Source: Sediminibacterium soli (GTDB lineage Bacteria; Bacteroidota; Bacteroidia; Chitinophagales; Chitinophagaceae). Taken from it: a stretch of 64,000 nucleotides of DNA. Made by a program: the position numbers and the translations under genes. This document shows, piece after piece, positions 15,853-24,425 of this stretch. A model generated the notes under the pieces. It was not told where the DNA came from. It made no database searches and saw only the letters and a list, made by a program, of their open reading frames with translations. Each line of letters starts with the position of its first letter. Within the stretch, counting starts at the first letter, position 1. The stretch covers positions 310,001 through 374,000 of the forward strand of contig NZ_JAACJR010000003.1 in NCBI RefSeq assembly GCF_009939225.1. Reading direction: 5' to 3'.

Positions 15853-18003
15853 TCAGTGTTTGATAAACCTGTCGAAGAACTCCACCGTTCGCAGCATCTG
15901 GTCTATCCGCTGGCGGTTGTTACCGCTGCGGGTGAGTTCGTGCGTGCCGCCGGGGTGGCGTACATATTCAACCGTTCTGCCCAATACCTTTAAACTGCGA
16001 TACAGCATTTCACTTTGGATCACGCCCGTGCGCAGATCGTTCTCGCCATGAAAAATAAGGTAGGGGGTATGGATATGCTGTACATAATTGATCGGTGATT
16101 CACGAAGGATATTGGCCCTTGTTGCCGTTTCCCATGGGTACCCGCCAAAATAATTCGGAACCAGCCGCCAGGCATTTCCTTCGCCAAAAAAAGTGCCGAG
16201 ATCGTACACACCGCGCTGTGAACAGGCGGCTTTGAAACGCTGGTCGTGGCTGATGATCCAGGCAACAAGATAGCCGGCATATGAACCGCCGGTAACAGCC
16301 AGGCGCGAAGTATCGATAAATCCTTCCGACACGGCTTTATCGAGTGCGGTAAGCACATCGGATGTTGGTCCCGCGCCCCAGTCGTTCACATTGGCCCGGA
16401 GAAATTCAGCGCCGTATCCGCCCGAGCCGCGGGGATTGCTGTACACGATCGTATATCCCTGGGCGCAGTAATACTGAAACTCATGCCACATAGAGGTTTC
16501 GCCCGGTCCCCACATAGCCGTAGGCCCTCCGTGGATATTGAGGATGGCCGGGTACTTTTTTCCGGGTTGGTAATTGGCGGGTTTCATCACCCAGTACTCA
16601 ATCGTAAGTCCTTTTTCGTTCACGAATGTTTTTTTCTCGGGCATACTCAGCGTCTTGTTCTTTACCCAGTCGTAGTTGAAACTGCTGATGCGTTTTGCGT
16701 TTTTGCCCTCGGCATCCGATGCATACAGTTCGAAAGGATTGGCCACTTCTGTTTTTACGAATACGAGGCGGTTGCCGCGCAGGTCAAAACTGCTGATGCC
16801 CGAATTATTATCGGTAAGCGTTTCCACTTTTTTGGTGGCCATATTCAGCCGGTTAACCGGCACGCCGCCATTGCTTTGCGACGAGAAATACAGGTATTGC
16901 TCATCCTCGCTCCAGGTAAAACCGCTTTTGCTGCGATCGAAGGGTATGGAAATAATGTCTTTGGCAGACCCATTGAAAGGCATGATGGCAAGCGTGGGCA
17001 CATCCACAAAACCGGTTGATCCGTACTGGAACGCGATCCATTTGCCCGAAGGTGATAGCCTGGCGCTGTTATAGGTTTTGCCTTCCTCGCCCAGTATTTT
17101 TCTGAGGTTGCCGCCATTGGCATCTGCCACAAACAGCTCACTCTCGAGTGAGCGGTCGGGATGCTGGCCGGGGTCCATATCGCCGCTGACAAGCAGCTGT
17201 TTTCCATCGGGCGTAAATTCAACACCCGTAAAACGGTAAAAGCCATGGGTCAGTTCTTTTGGCTGCGCACCTGGCTGTACATCCACCACAAAAAAATGGG
17301 TGAAAGAGAGCTCGGCCGAAGTGGTGGCTTCTTCCTGGAAATTGAGTTTATTGAACACTTTCGCTTTGCGGTCGGTAACGTTGTTGTCGAGGTAGGCCCT
17401 GATCTCCTCCGTATTGCCGTCGGGATTGGGTTTGGCGCTGCTGCTGCTGAGCTGGCTGTTGTCTGCAAAACCGGGCTTTTCAAAAGGCCATTTGGGAATC
17501 TCTTTCCCGGGGTTGAGTACCGAATCTTTCAGCAGTTCTTTCAGCGATATACTTGCCGAAAACAGGATCTGCCGGCCATCGGGACTCCATTTCGGGCTGG
17601 CTGCGCCGTACCTGAATTTGGTGAGCTGTACGGGTTCGCCGCCATCGAAGGACAGTAAGAATAGCTGGGACTTGCCGTCTACCGGTCTTGCAAAAGCAAG
17701 CTGTCTGCCGTCGGGGCTCCAGGCGGGCTGTGAGGCCGGCTCGCGTGTGAGCTGTCTTGGCGCGGAAGAGCCGTCGGTGGGTACGATATACAACTGGTTC
17801 ACATATTTGTATTCCCACCTGCTATCTGCCTCGGGTTCGATACTGTTGACCACAAATACGGCTTTACTGCCGTCGGGACTGATGGTTACGCTGTTCAGCT
17901 GCCTGATCCTGAGCATATCGGTCACTTTAACCAGCTGCCCGCTGTTCTGAGCCTGCGTAAACAGGGCCGTTCCCAGGAAAAGAAGAAAGAGAATTTTTTT
18001 CAT
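15853..18003 (-). CDS. S9-family (prolyl oligopeptidase-type) exported peptidase
   Basis: This serine peptidase of the acylaminoacyl-peptidase/DPP group has a signal peptide (MKKILFLLFLGTALFTQAQ), a WD40-like beta-propeller (about 25-430, with repeated SPDGRQL, SPSGKWI units) and a C-terminal alpha/beta-hydrolase domain. The catalytic triad is visible: Ser in GGSYAGY (about 573), Asp in ENDLRTG (about 654), His in GGTHELTRSG (about 688). 716 aa. The ATG at 18003 is chosen because it starts the signal peptide; the open frame runs on upstream to 18123 through proline-rich non-coding sequence. It likely degrades peptides in the periplasm. Confidence 0.95.
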   Translation of the reverse strand: MKKILFLLFLGTALFTQAQNSGQLVKVTDMLRIRQLNSVTISPDGSKAVFVVNSIEPEADSRWEYKYVNQLYIVPTDGSSAPRQLTREPASQPAWSPDGRQLAFARPVDGKSQLFLLSFDGGEPVQLTKFRYGAASPKWSPDGRQILFSASISLKELLKDSVLNPGKEIPKWPFEKPGFADNSQLSSSSAKPNPDGNTEEIRAYLDNNVTDRKAKVFNKLNFQEEATTSAELSFTHFFVVDVQPGAQPKELTHGFYRFTGVEFTPDGKQLLVSGDMDPGQHPDRSLESELFVADANGGNLRKILGEEGKTYNSARLSPSGKWIAFQYGSTGFVDVPTLAIMPFNGSAKDIISIPFDRSKSGFTWSEDEQYLYFSSQSNGGVPVNRLNMATKKVETLTDNNSGISSFDLRGNRLVFVKTEVANPFELYASDAEGKNAKRISSFNYDWVKNKTLSMPEKKTFVNEKGLTIEYWVMKPANYQPGKKYPAILNIHGGPTAMWGPGETSMWHEFQYYCAQGYTIVYSNPRGSGGYGAEFLRANVNDWGAGPTSDVLTALDKAVSEGFIDTSRLAVTGGSYAGYLVAWIISHDQRFKAACSQRGVYDLGTFFGEGNAWRLVPNYFGGYPWETATRANILRESPINYVQHIHTPYLIFHGENDLRTGVIQSEMLYRSLKVLGRTVEYVRHPGGTHELTRSGNNRQRIDQMLRTVEFFDRFIKH

Positions 18004-18110
18004 ACGGTTGGTTTCAACCGGGAAAATAGACCGCAAACGGGAGAATTCAAAGAGAGAGTTGGGTGGTGGGGCTGGCGGGGGTGGGTTGATAGAGCTGGAT
18101 GGCTGTATGT

Positions 18111-18129
18111 CGTGAGTCGTCAACTCACG
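18111..18129. repeat. Short CGTGAGT inverted repeat, ACTCACG family
   Basis: CGTGAGT and ACTCACG form a 7-bp stem with a 5-base loop, followed by CACTCAGGTTTGACGCC. It belongs to the interspersed ACTCACGTTTGACGTCTCACG-like family seen near 32.96, 44.33 and 48.33 kb. Confidence 0.6.
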
Positions 18130-18196
18130 ATCACTCAGGTTTGACGCCTATTCGTAGTAAAAAAGTCTACGCCCCCCAATTCATCCCCCGCCGTTG

Positions 18197-18204
18197 TATT
18201 TTTG
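18197..18204 (+). promoter_or_regulatory. Bacteroidota -7 promoter box (TATTTTTG)
   Basis: An exact TAnnTTTG match 17 bases before the ATG at 18222, the same spacing as other starts in this window. No clear TTTG -33 box is present. Confidence 0.55.
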
Positions 18205-18221
18205 CCAAAAAACCGATTTGT

Positions 18222-18569
18222 ATGAGCCAGTCAGTACAGGAGTTCAACGATTACCGCGAGAAAATGAACAAAGTCATCCTCAGCAAAGACAACCTGGTGA
18301 TGAAGCGTTTATGGAACCTCGATACCAATACCTATGAGGACGGGGCGCTCGACAGGAAGATAAAGGAAATGCTGGGGCTGGTGGCGAGTATGGTGCTCCG
18401 CTGCGATGACTGCATCAAATACCATCTCGGCAAAAGCCACGAAGAGGGTGTGACCACGGAACAGGTGTACGAAATTTTTGCGGTGGCCAATATTGTTGGC
18501 GGCACGATCGTAATACCCCATACCCGCAGGGCGGCGGAATACTGGGAGGAATTGACTGCGAAAGGGTAA
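18222..18569 (+). CDS. Carboxymuconolactone decarboxylase/AhpD-like protein
   Basis: This is a small all-helical protein of the AhpD-like fold. It carries the redox-type CxxCxxxH motif (Cys61, Cys64, His68: RCDDCIKYH), which in AhpD acts as a peroxidase or disulfide relay rather than as the lactone decarboxylase. 115 aa. The ATG at 18222 follows a good -7 box; the longer open frame from 18099 is not supported. It is followed after 99 bases by korB in the same direction, so a link to oxygen-sensitive ferredoxin chemistry is possible but only an inference. Confidence 0.88.
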   Translation: MSQSVQEFNDYREKMNKVILSKDNLVMKRLWNLDTNTYEDGALDRKIKEMLGLVASMVLRCDDCIKYHLGKSHEEGVTTEQVYEIFAVANIVGGTIVIPHTRRAAEYWEELTAKG

Positions 18570-18668
18570 GAGCCACCCAAAGAATTAGGCTTTCATTGCC
18601 TGATTATGCGTTATTTTAGTGTTGATTTTACCTACGACCGATTATTTGACCGTCAATTCCAGATTACC

Positions 18669-19706
18669 ATGTCAGAAACCGCAACTGCCACACCCGTTCT
18701 TACAGCCAAAGATTTTTCAACCGACCAGGAAGTGCGCTGGTGCCCGGGCTGTGGCGATTATTCGATCCTTGCGCAGGTGCAGAAAGTGATGCCCACCATT
18801 GGTGTGCCCAAAGAGAATATTGTGATCATCAGCGGTATCGGCTGCAGCAGCCGTTTCCCCTATTATATGAATACCTATGGCATGCACAGCATCCATGGCA
18901 GGGCCACCGCCATAGCCAGCGGACTGAAAGCGGCCAGGCCCGAACTCAGTGTCTGGATCGTAACCGGCGACGGGGACGGTCTCAGCATCGGCGGTAACCA
19001 TACCATGCACCTGCTGCGCAGGAATTTTGATGTGAACGTACTCCTGTTCAACAACCAGATCTATGGTCTGACCAAGGGACAGTATTCGCCCACTTCGGAA
19101 GAAAACAAGGTTACCAAGAGCACGCCGTTCGGCAGTATCGATCACCCCTTCAATCCACTGGCCTTGGCGATGGGTGCGGATGCAACTTTTGTGGCGCGCA
19201 GTATGGACCGCGATCCCAAACACCTGCAGGCATTGCTGACAAGGGCACATGCGCATAAAGGCGCTTCTTTCCTGGAGATATACCAGAACTGTAACATCTT
19301 TAACGATGGCGCTTTCGAGATATTTACCGAAAAAGGCACCAAGGCTGAAGAGACCCTGTTCCTGGAGCAGGGCAAACCCCTGGTCTTTGGCGCCACGCAG
19401 AACAAAGGCATCAAACTGGACGGATTCAAACCTGTGATCGTGGAGCTGGGACAGAATGCAGGCGCAGACGATCTCTGGGTACACGATGAACGCGATTATT
19501 ACAAGGCACAGATGCTGGTGCGCATGTTCGATAACCCCAACAAAGACGGAGGACATTTTCCCCGCCCGTTTGGTGTTTTCTATGAAACGGACCGTCCCTG
19601 TTATGAAGATGTGATGTCTATGCAGATACAGGAAACCATTGCCACAAAAGGCAAGGGCGACCTGGATAAATTACTGCGCGGTAGAGAAGTCTGGGAAATC
19701 ATTTAA
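18669..19706 (+). CDS. korB: 2-oxoacid:ferredoxin oxidoreductase, beta subunit
   Basis: This is the thiamine-diphosphate and iron-sulfur subunit that oxidises 2-oxoglutarate or a similar 2-oxoacid to acyl-CoA with ferredoxin as acceptor. It carries the cluster cysteines WCPGCG (about 24-29) and SGIGCSSRF, and the TPP motif GDGDGLSIGGNH (about 100). NNQIYGLTKGQYSPTS is typical of KorB. The ATG at 18669 gives a 345-aa protein of normal length; an in-frame ATG at 18606 adds a non-homologous leader. The alpha subunit normally encoded directly upstream is not in this window; an AhpD-like gene occupies that place. Confidence 0.94.
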   Translation: MSETATATPVLTAKDFSTDQEVRWCPGCGDYSILAQVQKVMPTIGVPKENIVIISGIGCSSRFPYYMNTYGMHSIHGRATAIASGLKAARPELSVWIVTGDGDGLSIGGNHTMHLLRRNFDVNVLLFNNQIYGLTKGQYSPTSEENKVTKSTPFGSIDHPFNPLALAMGADATFVARSMDRDPKHLQALLTRAHAHKGASFLEIYQNCNIFNDGAFEIFTEKGTKAEETLFLEQGKPLVFGATQNKGIKLDGFKPVIVELGQNAGADDLWVHDERDYYKAQMLVRMFDNPNKDGGHFPRPFGVFYETDRPCYEDVMSMQIQETIATKGKGDLDKLLRGREVWEII

Positions 19707-19774
19707 GGGTTTCTCCCCTGCGTCAATGCATTTTTTCCGCAAAGATGCGGCGGTAACAAGTTCTGGGGAGTTTT

Positions 19775-20428
19775 TTATACCCTCACCACGCCATTGCGGA
19801 TCGCAAAGATCACCAGTCCCACGCGGGAAGCGACTTTCAGTTTTTCGAACAGGATATCGCGGTAGCCATCCACGGTGCGCGGGCTCAGGTTCATAACGGT
19901 GGCGATCTCTTTATAGGATTTGTCGGAACACAGCCATTGCAGGAATTCTTTCTCCCTGTCGGTAAGATCGTGCGCTTTCCTGCGCTCGGTGTCCTCGTCC
20001 ATCTGCGGCTGGCTCATAGACTGAACAATGTTCTGGTAAAGCAGTTCGTTGATGTAAATGCCTTTGCTGATCACTGAATCCAGTGCCATTTTGAGTTCCA
20101 GCAGTTCGGTATCCTTCAGCAGGTAGCCTTTTGCGCCGTTGCGCAGCATCTTGATAATGGACCGCTCGTCGTTGAGCATGGTAAGCGCCAGCACTTTTAT
20201 CTGCGGGTAGTTGTCTTTCAGCCAGGCAGCCGTATCATAGCCATTCATTTCGGGCATGGTAATATCGAGCAGAACGATATCGGGAAGCGATGCGGGGTTC
20301 AGCACTTCGGTAAATTGCCGGCCATTGTCTGCTTCGAACAATACCTGGTATTCTGCAAATGAATTGATAACGGAGGCGAGTCCGTTGCGCAACAGCTTGT
20401 GGTCATCCACCAATGCAACGTTTATCAT
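19775..20428 (-). CDS. NarL/FixJ-type response regulator
   Basis: This two-component response regulator has a receiver domain with the phosphoacceptor Asp in IVLLDITMPEMNG (about 54-55) and Lys in GYLLKDTE. A LuxR-type HTH follows (LTDREKEFLQWLCSDKSYKEI, then SPRTVDGYRDILFEKL). 217 aa. No histidine kinase is adjacent, so it is an orphan here and its partner cannot be named. The gap that follows on the right (20429-20675) holds a weak GGAAGG hairpin and a terminator, but no gene that I can see. Confidence 0.93.
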   Translation of the reverse strand: MINVALVDDHKLLRNGLASVINSFAEYQVLFEADNGRQFTEVLNPASLPDIVLLDITMPEMNGYDTAAWLKDNYPQIKVLALTMLNDERSIIKMLRNGAKGYLLKDTELLELKMALDSVISKGIYINELLYQNIVQSMSQPQMDEDTERRKAHDLTDREKEFLQWLCSDKSYKEIATVMNLSPRTVDGYRDILFEKLKVASRVGLVIFAIRNGVVRV

Positions 20429-20630
20429 GTGGCAGGTTTGTGTGAATGCGAAAATTCAAATTTTACCGATACCCAAATAGCGTGTTTTTAACCGAAATGA
20501 ATACCGTTTAAAAACCCTGAAAACTGCGTAGTTGCCGCATTTGCCGGGATGGGCGAAAGAGTAGTTTTAGGGCCGGAAGGTTAAGGTAAAGCCTTCCTGA
20601 TTCAGTTTCACAAGGGGTTGCAAACAAAGG

Positions 20631-20652
20631 AAGGCGGCTATCCAGCCGCCTT
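20631..20652 (-). terminator. Terminator of the cupin-like gene
   Basis: A perfect 9-bp stem AAGGCGGCT / AGCCGCCTT with a 4-base loop. Read on the minus strand it lies 23 bases beyond the stop at 20676 and is followed by CCTTTGTTTG. Confidence 0.7.
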
Positions 20653-20675
20653 TGTTATGATCTGAGAAATCCGTT

Positions 20676-21560
20676 CTATGCTTTTTGTAATTCCCTCTCT
20701 GCCCGTTCAAAGATTTTCTTTTTCTTCCAGTCATACCAGGGATGCGGCAGGGTTTTCTTCATTACGGTATCGATACTGCGCATACCGAACAGGTTCCATA
20801 CACCGTTGAGCTTACCGCCGATGGTAGATTGCATGGCGCGCAGACTCATGGCAAAACCGCTGTCGAGGTATTCCATATGATGCCAGTAACCCGCGGGCAT
20901 AAACAGGGTGTCGCCATGGTGCAGGGTGAGGTCGTAACCGGTGGCCCTTTCCAGCGCGGGAAACTGGCGGTAATCCACCTTGCTTCTGGTGGGGTCGTAA
21001 TAGTTGCTGAAATCCGCAAGACTCAGCACTTCAAAAGGTTTGCGGTACAGTTTTGCCTGTTCTTCGAGCGGGAACAGCAAAATCCTTTTCCTGCCCACGA
21101 ATTGCGTATGCAGGATATGGCTTACGTCGATGTCAAAATGCATATGGGTGATGGAGGTCTGTCCGCCGGTAAACAGCATCGGGTATTTTTTGACAAACCC
21201 TTTCATCAGGTGCTCGGGCCAGGTAAAGTCGTTGATCAGCTCGGGTGTGTGGTCAAAAATATTGAACAGGAAAATACGCCATCCCGCCGGTCCCTGGCTG
21301 ATCATATCGATGTATTCGCCAAAGGTTTTGTAATCGTCGGCTGTATTGATGGGGGTATAGGCGTCGCTCTTGGTGTTGTTGTATAAGGCCACCTGCTGGT
21401 TACCCACCAGCTGTTTGAAATAATCCCAGTTCCATTTTGTATAAGCAGGCCAGTTTTTGGCAAGATCGCGGATCACCAGCGGTTTTTTGAGGTCGTAGTA
21501 GTTGTTCCTGAAATCTTCGGCACTGATCGAATCCACGGTGTCTACGGGTCTTAATTGCAT
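20676..21560 (-). CDS. Cupin-like (JmjC/FIH-type) Fe(II)/2-oxoglutarate oxygenase
   Basis: This is a Cupin_8-type protein resembling hydroxylases of the JmjC/FIH group. It carries the iron-binding HxD (HMHFDID, about residues 138-144) and a distal histidine in MPAGYWHHMEYL (about 225), plus KRILLFPLEE, typical of the 2-oxoglutarate pocket. 294 aa. Bacteroidota relatives are widespread but their substrate is unknown, so I infer only an oxygenase fold with complete metal ligands. It is monocistronic, with its own terminator at 20631-20652. Confidence 0.87.
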   Translation of the reverse strand: MQLRPVDTVDSISAEDFRNNYYDLKKPLVIRDLAKNWPAYTKWNWDYFKQLVGNQQVALYNNTKSDAYTPINTADDYKTFGEYIDMISQGPAGWRIFLFNIFDHTPELINDFTWPEHLMKGFVKKYPMLFTGGQTSITHMHFDIDVSHILHTQFVGRKRILLFPLEEQAKLYRKPFEVLSLADFSNYYDPTRSKVDYRQFPALERATGYDLTLHHGDTLFMPAGYWHHMEYLDSGFAMSLRAMQSTIGGKLNGVWNLFGMRSIDTVMKKTLPHPWYDWKKKKIFERAERELQKA

Positions 21561-21711
21561 AGGCAGAAGGTTTTCGCAAATGTAAACAAACCCCGGCTTT
21601 TGGTGAATGGGTTTGGTTTCCGGGAAACGGATTTTAACATATACAGCGGCATGTTTTGTATACTTTTTGCCTGTTGTAACCCACCTGCGCGCAAAAACTT
21701 ACCTTTCTGTC

Positions 21712-22326
21712 ATGTTATTGCATATTCATCCCGATAATCCCAATCCGCGCCATATCAAAACCGTTACGGAATGTCTGGCCGACGGTGGCGTTATTATCTA
21801 TCCCACAGATACGATCTACGGACTGGGTTGCGATATCTTTCAGCCTAAGGCAATCGAGCGCATTGCCCGTATCAAACACATCGATCCGTCCAAAGCACAG
21901 CTGAGTTTTGTGTGTTACGACCTTAGCGATCTCAGCAAATACACCAAAAGCATTTCCACCCCGCTGTACCGCACACTGAAGAACCACCTGCCGGGTCCGT
22001 ATACCTTTATCCTGCCTGCCAGCAAGGAGGTACCCAAAATACTCCACAGCAAAAAAAGCACGATCGGTTTGCGTGTGCCGGATAACAATATTGCCAGAAC
22101 GATCGTAAAAGAACTTGCGCACCCGCTTCTCTCTGCTTCGCTGCCGGGCGATATGGTGGAGGAATATACCGACCCTGAACTCATGTACGAAAATTTCCAC
22201 AAGCTCGTGGACATTGTTATCGACGGTGGCCCCGGCGGTATGATCCCCTCCACCGTGATCGACTGCACACAGGAGGAATACGAAGTACTCAGGGAAGGCG
22301 CGGGAGAATGGGAGAGCGGAGGGTAG
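21712..22326 (+). CDS. L-threonylcarbamoyladenylate synthase (Sua5/YrdC/TsaC family)
   Basis: This enzyme makes threonylcarbamoyl-AMP from threonine, bicarbonate and ATP, the first step of the t6A modification of ANN-decoding tRNAs. The YrdC domain fills the protein: GGVIIYPTDTIYGLGCD, the nucleotide pocket around IARIKHIDPSKAQLSF, GPYTFILPAS, and IGLRVPDN. There is no C-terminal Sua5 domain, so it is the short YrdC/YciO type (204 aa). The start at 21712 (MLLHIHPDNPNP) matches the family beginning. Some YciO-branch proteins have other roles, so exact function is not certain. The stop codon lies in a GGTAGGTGG-type repeat. Confidence 0.88.
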   Translation: MLLHIHPDNPNPRHIKTVTECLADGGVIIYPTDTIYGLGCDIFQPKAIERIARIKHIDPSKAQLSFVCYDLSDLSKYTKSISTPLYRTLKNHLPGPYTFILPASKEVPKILHSKKSTIGLRVPDNNIARTIVKELAHPLLSASLPGDMVEEYTDPELMYENFHKLVDIVIDGGPGGMIPSTVIDCTQEEYEVLREGAGEWESGG

Positions 22327-22340
22327 GTGGTTAGGTAGGT

Positions 22341-22466
22341 GATGGCTAAATTGTTGAATGGTTACATTGTTAAATGGTTAAATGGCTTTGGGTGCGCGGA
22401 TCACACCAGATGTGCTGGCGCGACTTCAACCATTTAACAATGTAACAATGTAACCATGCAGCCATC
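22341..22466. repeat. Long imperfect palindrome, ATGGTTA/ATTGTTAAATGG family
   Basis: The left arm GATGGCTAAATTGTTGAATGG... (about 22341-22385) is answered by the right arm 22429-22466, whose complement begins GATGGCTGCATGGTTACATT. Both arms repeat words such as ATGGTTA and ATTGTTAAATGG. It fills the convergent gap between the Sua5 and RNase HII genes and could end transcription from both sides. Confidence 0.75.
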
Positions 22467-22470
22467 CCAA

Positions 22471-23109
22471 CTATCCCCCCTCTTCCTCCACATCCTCACT
22501 ATCCGGAATGCCATCAAATAACGTAACCGCCCTGGGGTCGATCTGGTAACTTTTGCGGTGGTACCTGCATAAACCGAATTGCTCTATGGCAAGCCGGTGT
22601 TCGGCCGTGCCGTAGCCTTTGTTCCTTTCCCAGCCATAGTGAGGGAACTCCTTATGCAGTTGCCGCATATAGGCATCGCGGTGGGTTTTGGCGAGGATGC
22701 TTGCCGCAGCGATAGAGGCATATATGCCATCGCCTTTTACCACGCAATGATGGCGGATACCGGGATACGGCGTAAACCGGTTGCCATCGATCAGCAGTAG
22801 CCCGGGTTTGGTCTGTAACTGTGCAATGGCGATATGCATGGCCCTGAAAGAGGCTTTCAGTATATTAAGCTGGTCGATGGCTTCGTTGTCTACGCAGGCC
22901 ACCGCCCAGGCGATAGCAGACTCTTCGATGATCTCGCGCAGTATTTCGCGGTGTTCCTCGATCACCTGTTTGCTGTCGTTGAGCAGGGGATGGTAAAAAT
23001 CTGCCGGCAGTGCAACCGCTGCGGCAAACACAGGCCCCGCGTAACAACCCCTGCCGGCTTCGTCAGCGCCGGCCTCCAGCAATTCGGTCTGTAAGTAGGA
23101 TCTCAGCAC
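22471..23109 (-). CDS. rnhB: Ribonuclease HII
   Basis: This endonuclease removes RNA from RNA-DNA hybrids and single ribonucleotides from DNA. The acidic active-site residues are visible: ELLEAGADEAGRGCYAGP (Asp, Glu), LNDSKQV, LLIDGN, and the signature AAASILAKTHRD. No ATG suits the start: the nearest upstream ones lie inside the divergent heme A synthase gene. I take the GTG at 23109 (VLRSYLQTE), which gives 212 residues, normal for the family. The last ~20 residues are acidic (PDSEDVEEE), and the stop codon abuts a long palindrome. Confidence 0.93.
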   Translation of the reverse strand: MLRSYLQTELLEAGADEAGRGCYAGPVFAAAVALPADFYHPLLNDSKQVIEEHREILREIIEESAIAWAVACVDNEAIDQLNILKASFRAMHIAIAQLQTKPGLLLIDGNRFTPYPGIRHHCVVKGDGIYASIAAASILAKTHRDAYMRQLHKEFPHYGWERNKGYGTAEHRLAIEQFGLCRYHRKSYQIDPRAVTLFDGIPDSEDVEEEGG

Positions 23110-23164
23110 AACGCAAAATTCAGGATTGTGGCAGAGTTTCCAAATATCATTATCAACAGCAGCG

Positions 23165-23172
23165 TACCTTTG
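23165..23172 (+). promoter_or_regulatory. -7 promoter box TACCTTTG before heme A synthase
   Basis: An exact TAnnTTTG match 22 bases upstream of the ATG at 23195, in the divergent gap with rnhB. The -33 element is not clear. Confidence 0.55.
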
Positions 23173-23194
23173 CGCCGGATATAAAAAATTGCTT

Positions 23195-24259
23195 ATGTAT
23201 GCAGCTGAACGTTCCCGCAGGCTTGTTGCCGCCTGGTTATTGATCGGTGTTGGAATGACGGTGATACAGATAGCGCTGGGCGGCATTACCCGTCTTACCG
23301 GCAGCGGTCTCTCCATCACCGAATGGAACGTGGTTACCGGTGCGCTGCCACCCCTGAACGAACAGCAGTGGATGCTGGAATTCAACAAGTACCGGCAAAC
23401 CCCGCAGTACCAGCTGCTCAATTTCGATTTCACACTCTCCGATTTCAAATTCATTTTTTTCTGGGAATGGTTTCACCGTTTATGGGCCAGGCTGATCGGT
23501 GTTGTGTTTGCGGCCGGTTTTGTCTGGTTCCTGGTAAAAAAACATTTCCGTAAAGAGATGATCAATCCCCTGCTGATCCTGTTCCTGCTGGGCGCCCTAC
23601 AGGGTGCCGTAGGCTGGATCATGGTGGCAAGCGGGTTAACCGGTGATGCGGTATACGTAAAACCCACGCGACTGGCGCTGCATTTTATTTTTGCGTTGGG
23701 CTTGCTGTGTTATACATTTTGGTTTGCCCTGCAGCTGCTGGTTAACAAAGCCCAGACGGTTAACAGCACCCCGCTGCGCAAATGGAACGGCTGGATACTG
23801 GCGGCACTGGTGCTGCAACTGCTGTACGGCGCGCTGATGGCCGGTCACAAAGCCGCAACAGCGGCGCCAAGCTGGCCTACCATCAATGGCAGGTGGATAC
23901 CCGAAAATATGTTTGCCGAACAGCCCCTGTTGCTGAATTTTATCGATAACAAGGGACTGATCCATTTTATACACCGCGGACTGGCCTACCTGCTGCTGGT
24001 GTTGATTGCCCTATGGACTGCCAGGATGTACAAAGAACCCGGCACCGCTCTTTTCCGCAAAACCAGGTGGATGCCGGTTGTCATCGTACTGCTGCAGGCC
24101 GTGCTGGGCATTGTAACCGTGTTAAGCAGCACGGGAATCGTTCCCGGAAGATGGGGCCTGTTCGAATGGATGGCGCAGCTGCACCAGCTGGCGGGTATGC
24201 TGTTGTTGTTGTCGCTTGTATGGATGTTGTATATTGTAAGGAGGAATTTGAAAATTTGA
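23195..24259 (+). CDS. ctaA: Heme A synthase (COX15/CtaA family)
   Basis: This membrane monooxygenase oxidises the C8 methyl of heme O to give heme A for cytochrome c oxidase. Eight membrane helices are visible, with four candidate heme-ligating histidines: WEWFHRLWARLIG, RLALHFIF, LIHFIHRGLAYLL and AQLHQLAGM. The N-terminal GGITRLTGSGLSITEWNVVTGALPP is diagnostic. It resembles the COX15-type class without extracellular cysteine pairs. 354 aa; the ATG at 23195 follows a good -7 box. The last codons (NLKI, stop) are part of a TTTGAAAA-family palindrome, so the natural C-terminus may have been changed by that repeat. Confidence 0.93.
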   Translation: MYAAERSRRLVAAWLLIGVGMTVIQIALGGITRLTGSGLSITEWNVVTGALPPLNEQQWMLEFNKYRQTPQYQLLNFDFTLSDFKFIFFWEWFHRLWARLIGVVFAAGFVWFLVKKHFRKEMINPLLILFLLGALQGAVGWIMVASGLTGDAVYVKPTRLALHFIFALGLLCYTFWFALQLLVNKAQTVNSTPLRKWNGWILAALVLQLLYGALMAGHKAATAAPSWPTINGRWIPENMFAEQPLLLNFIDNKGLIHFIHRGLAYLLLVLIALWTARMYKEPGTALFRKTRWMPVVIVLLQAVLGIVTVLSSTGIVPGRWGLFEWMAQLHQLAGMLLLLSLVWMLYIVRRNLKI

Positions 24260-24394
24260 GAATGAGGTAATTTGAAAATGGAGTTTACTTGCTGAATGGC
24301 TACATGGTTGCATTGTCGAACCAACAATTTAACCATGCAGCCATATAGCCATTTCTCCCATTGTCAAATTTTCAAATCACCTAATTTTCAAATT
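24245..24394. repeat. Nested palindrome: TTTGAAAA family outside, ATGGCTACATGG family inside
   Basis: The outer arms AATTTGAAAATTTGAGAATG... (from 24245) and the matching ...CTAATTTTCAAATT (to 24394) are nearly complementary. Between them a second palindrome of the ATGGCTnnATGG family runs from about 24290 to 24352. The left outer arm covers the stop codon of ctaA. The element lies between two plus-strand genes. Confidence 0.75.
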
Positions 24395-24401
24395 ATCCCC
24401 C

Positions 24402-24409
24402 TACTTTCG
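24402..24409 (+). promoter_or_regulatory. -7-like box TACTTTCG before the patatin gene
   Basis: One mismatch from TAnnTTTG, 16 bases before the ATG at 24426, the spacing seen at typA. Confidence 0.4.
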
Positions 24410-24425
24410 TTTATCCGCTGTTCAT

